A DNA stretch of 41,840 nt from an uncultured Ruminococcus sp. GTDB lineage: Bacteria > Bacillota > Clostridia > Oscillospirales > Acutalibacteraceae. The position numbers and the translations under genes were made by a program. The DNA is taken from contig CADCHW010000032.1 of NCBI GenBank assembly GCA_902801245.1, forward strand, positions 1 through 41,840, read 5' to 3'. The notes below the pieces were generated by a model. It ran no database searches and was not told the origin of the DNA. It saw nothing but the letters and a program-made list of their open reading frames with translations. Of the stretch, positions 39,882 through 41,840 are shown piece by piece (position 1 is the stretch's first letter; every line of letters starts with the position of its first letter).

Positions 39882-41087
39882 GTGAAGATTTTAGTAATTA
39901 ATGCCGGAAGCTCTTCTTTGAAGTATCAGCTTATCGACATGGACAACGAACAAGTTATTGCAAAGGGTAACTGCGAGAGAATAGGTATTGACGGTATCTT
40001 CGGCTACAAAACAGCCGACGGCAAGGAGATTAAAAAGAACGTTGATATGCCCGACCACCGTGCGGCTTTTATGCAGGTTAAGGACGCACTCACCGACAGC
40101 GAGGTCGGCGTAATTAAAGACCTCTCCGAGGTTTCGGCTATCGGTCACAGAATAGTACAGGGCGGTGCAAGATTCAGCGAGAGCGTTATTGTTGACGATA
40201 GTGTTATCGAGGGCATTGAAAGCCTTATTCCGCTTGCACCTTTGCACAACAAGGGTCACGTTCAGGCTATCCGTGCATGCGTCGAGGTATTCGGCGAGGA
40301 AGTTCCTCAGGTTGTAGTTTTCGATACGGCTTTCCATTCGACTATGCCGCCGAAAGCATACATCTACCCGATTCCGTACGAGTACTATGAGAAGTATCAG
40401 ATTCGCCGCTACGGTTTCCACGGAACATCTCACAGATACGTAAGCAAGTATTGTGCCGACCTTATGGGCAAGGATATCAAGGATTTGAAGCTTATCACCT
40501 GTCATATCGGCAACGGCTCTTCAATCACTGCTATTGACGGCGGAAAGGTTATAGATACAAGTATGGGACTTACTCCGCTTGACGGCTTTATGATGGGTTC
40601 AAGAACAGGTACACTCGATCCGTCTGTAGTAACATTCATTGCAGAAAAGGAAAATCTTTCACCGTCCGAGATGAGCGACCTGCTCAACAAGAAATCGGGA
40701 CTTCTCGGAGTATCGGGTATTTCCACAGACGACAGAGATGTTACAAAGGCAGCAAGAGAGGGCAACGAGAGAGCAAAGCTTGCACACGAAATTCTTGAAT
40801 ATGAGATTTCAAAGTTTATCGGCAGCTATTATGTGGCACTCGGCGGCTGTGACGGTATGGTATTTACGGCAGGCTTGGGCGAGAACCAGTGGCATCACAG
40901 AGAAGCTGTTTGTAAATATTTGGAGTGTCTTGGTGTTAAGATTGACGCTGAAAAGAACAAGGAAACAATTCTCGGCAAGTGCGGTAAGATTTCAACAGAC
41001 GATTCTTCGATTGAGGTTTATGTAATCCCGACTAATGAGGAGCTTGTTATTGCAAGGGATACTAAAGAATTGGTTGAAAACCGATAA
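39882..41087 (+). CDS. ackA: Acetate kinase
   Basis: AckA makes ATP and acetate from acetyl phosphate, a main energy step of fermenting anaerobes. The 401-aa protein has VINAGSSSLKYQL (phosphate-binding start with Asn 6), GHRIVQGG, APLHNKGH, VVFDTAFHSTMP (with the catalytic Asp), RRYGFHGTSHRYV, HIGNGSSITA, GLTPLDGFMMGSRTGTLDP and FTAGLGEN, all conserved AckA sites. The start is GTG with AAAGGAG about 10 bases upstream. No phosphotransacetylase gene is adjacent, although ackA and pta are often paired. Confidence 0.97.
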   Translation: MKILVINAGSSSLKYQLIDMDNEQVIAKGNCERIGIDGIFGYKTADGKEIKKNVDMPDHRAAFMQVKDALTDSEVGVIKDLSEVSAIGHRIVQGGARFSESVIVDDSVIEGIESLIPLAPLHNKGHVQAIRACVEVFGEEVPQVVVFDTAFHSTMPPKAYIYPIPYEYYEKYQIRRYGFHGTSHRYVSKYCADLMGKDIKDLKLITCHIGNGSSITAIDGGKVIDTSMGLTPLDGFMMGSRTGTLDPSVVTFIAEKENLSPSEMSDLLNKKSGLLGVSGISTDDRDVTKAAREGNERAKLAHEILEYEISKFIGSYYVALGGCDGMVFTAGLGENQWHHREAVCKYLECLGVKIDAEKNKETILGKCGKISTDDSSIEVYVIPTNEELVIARDTKELVENR

Positions 41088-41122
41088 CCACCGACAGACA
41101 ATAATAAAACATTATAAAATTC

Positions 41123-41268
41123 ATAGCAATCTGTAATATTTGCCTTTGAGGACGGAACGGGCAGCTGTCGCCCCTTGTAAAAGGTTGGGAGATGTGGGAG
41201 TGTCGCCCCACCAAAGGCATATACTAAAGGTTAAGCAGGCTCTGAAATATGGGCTTGCTTTTTGTTTG
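41123..41268 (+). ncRNA. Candidate structured small RNA
   Basis: Downstream of ackA a closing stem TGCCTTTG/CAAAGGCA (41141-41148 and 41212-41219, perfect) encloses three hairpins: GGGC/GCCC (41159-41173), CCTT/AAGG (41173-41184) and GTGGG/CCCAC (41194-41211). The first and third share the sequence TGTCGCCCC and look like a duplication. A terminator (41233-41264) follows, and TATAAA near 41113-41118 may be its -10. I do not recognise a family; it does not match 6S, SRP or tmRNA landmarks. It has no long reading frame. Confidence 0.55.
41233..41264 (+). terminator. Terminator of the candidate RNA
   Basis: AAGCAGGCTC (41233-41242) and GGGCTTGCTT (41251-41260) pair over 10 bp with G-T pairs, followed by TTTTTG. 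Confidence 0.7.
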
Positions 41269-41309
41269 ATACAGATATAAAGTTTATATATCCTGCGGAC
41301 GGTTGTTCG

Positions 41310-41340
41310 GTTGACAAGAACGTCAGATAAATGATATTAT
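41310..41340 (+). promoter_or_regulatory. Promoter of the FMN-binding protein gene
   Basis: TTGACA and TATTAT are 18 bp apart (about 41311-41340), between the RNA terminator and the gene that starts at 41358, so that gene is transcribed independently of ackA and of the RNA. Confidence 0.5.
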
Positions 41341-41357
41341 ATTAGAGGTGAATAACA

Positions 41358-41828
41358 TTGAGGAGAAAAGACAGAGAAGTAACCGACAACAGTAAAATCA
41401 AAGAAATCATCAACAGCTGTCAATGCTGTAGAATAGGCTTTAACGATAACGGCAGTATTTACATAGTTCCGCTGAATTTCGGTTACGTATATAATCACGA
41501 TTGTTATACTTTTTATTTTCACAGTGCAAAAGAGGGTCGGAAAATTGATTTAATTCAAAACAGCCCTAATGTCGGCTTTGAAATGGATACGGGTTATAAG
41601 CTCCATACAGCCGAGCTTGCGTGTAATTATTCGGCAGGTTTTCAAAGCATTATCGGAAACGGCACTGTTGAAATTGTTAATGATACCGATGAAAAAATCC
41701 GAGGTCTTTCCTTGCTTATGGAGCATAACACCGGTAAAAAAGATTGGCATTTTGACGAACGAATGACTAATGCTGTAACTGTTTTTAAGCTTACAGTTAC
41801 AGAGTTAAGCTGCAAGGAACATCTTTGA
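41358..41828 (+). CDS. Pyridoxamine 5'-phosphate oxidase-like (NimA-type) protein
   Basis: A 156-aa split-barrel flavin-binding protein. It starts RRKDREVTDNSKIKEIINSCQCCRIGFNDNGSIYIVPLNFGYVY, the typical opening of the NimA/PNPOx-like family, with CYTFYFHSAKEGRKIDLIQNSPNVGFEMD next. Such proteins bind FMN or heme; some reduce nitroimidazoles, most have no known substrate. The start is TTG at 41358, with AGAGGTG 7 bases upstream. It is complete in the window. Confidence 0.85.
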   Translation: MRRKDREVTDNSKIKEIINSCQCCRIGFNDNGSIYIVPLNFGYVYNHDCYTFYFHSAKEGRKIDLIQNSPNVGFEMDTGYKLHTAELACNYSAGFQSIIGNGTVEIVNDTDEKIRGLSLLMEHNTGKKDWHFDERMTNAVTVFKLTVTELSCKEHL

Positions 41829-41840
41829 TGTTATTGTTAT

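Noticed and set aside
41123-41268. 6S RNA, SRP RNA or a known riboswitch
   Set aside because: No central open bubble of 6S, no GGAA-type SRP tip sequence, and no riboswitch core I can recognise.

Overview
The window looks like the chromosome of an anaerobic, low-GC Gram-positive bacterium of the Clostridia, most likely a gut member of the Ruminococcus/Oscillospiraceae group. This is inferred from gene content: a ZapA–U32 peptidase pair, a NifS–ThiI pair, a FeoA–FeoB fusion with a FeoB-associated Cys-rich protein, TmcAL, HflX, acetate kinase, a class B sortase and a sporulation protein SpoVAC. Strong AGGAGG ribosome binding sites and TTG/GTG starts fit this. No database search was possible.

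Layout. 1-410: a terminator, a decayed antitoxin-like fragment and the zapA promoter. 411-3930: a + strand operon zapA – U32 peptidase – dut – DUF1294, closed by a bidirectional terminator. 3932-4613: a RelE/RelB-type toxin-antitoxin pair with an operator. 4725-6182: a type II restriction-modification cassette that has lost the 3' ends of both its methylase and its convergent nuclease but keeps the controller protein and its operator. 6221-13794: mostly housekeeping genes (metG, a Nudix hydrolase, an M14 carboxypeptidase, degV, metY, a Fic protein). 13921-16330: ddl–murF for cell-wall precursor synthesis, with a frameshift at the very end of murF. 16428-18724: a decayed cluster of HAD phosphatase, DUF1700 and DUF4097 genes. 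18865-22058: a five-gene operon of zinc-ribbon membrane proteins, a small soluble protein and a lipoprotein. 22405-26805: a small XRE regulator, a helical protein, a phosphoesterase, and a sortase with an unusual intracellular domain plus a companion protein. 27076-29521: nifS–thiI. 29756-32429: spoVAC and two exported proteins, one with a YTDPGTT repeat stalk. 32863-33830: a frameshifted Rpn-type nuclease. 34032-39593: hflX, feoB with its partner, tmcAL. 39882-41828: ackA, a candidate structured RNA and an FMN-binding oxidase-like protein.

The most unusual unit is the sortase pair (23952-26805). The sortase has a cytoplasmic domain resembling a degenerate molybdopterin-binding (MoCF/CinA-like) fold, one membrane helix, an outside class B sortase domain and a long E/R/Q octad-repeat helix. 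The next gene encodes a second copy of the same kind of domain on a C-terminal membrane anchor. Also notable are four separate frame-disrupting lesions (murF, the DUF4097 gene, the HAD gene, the Rpn gene), the broken restriction-modification cassette, and several families of non-coding repeats: a ~220-bp element in two inverted copies with a compensated hairpin, strings of small hairpins, a 14-bp CACGTG tandem repeat, and short GCGTAAT repeats at gene 3' ends.
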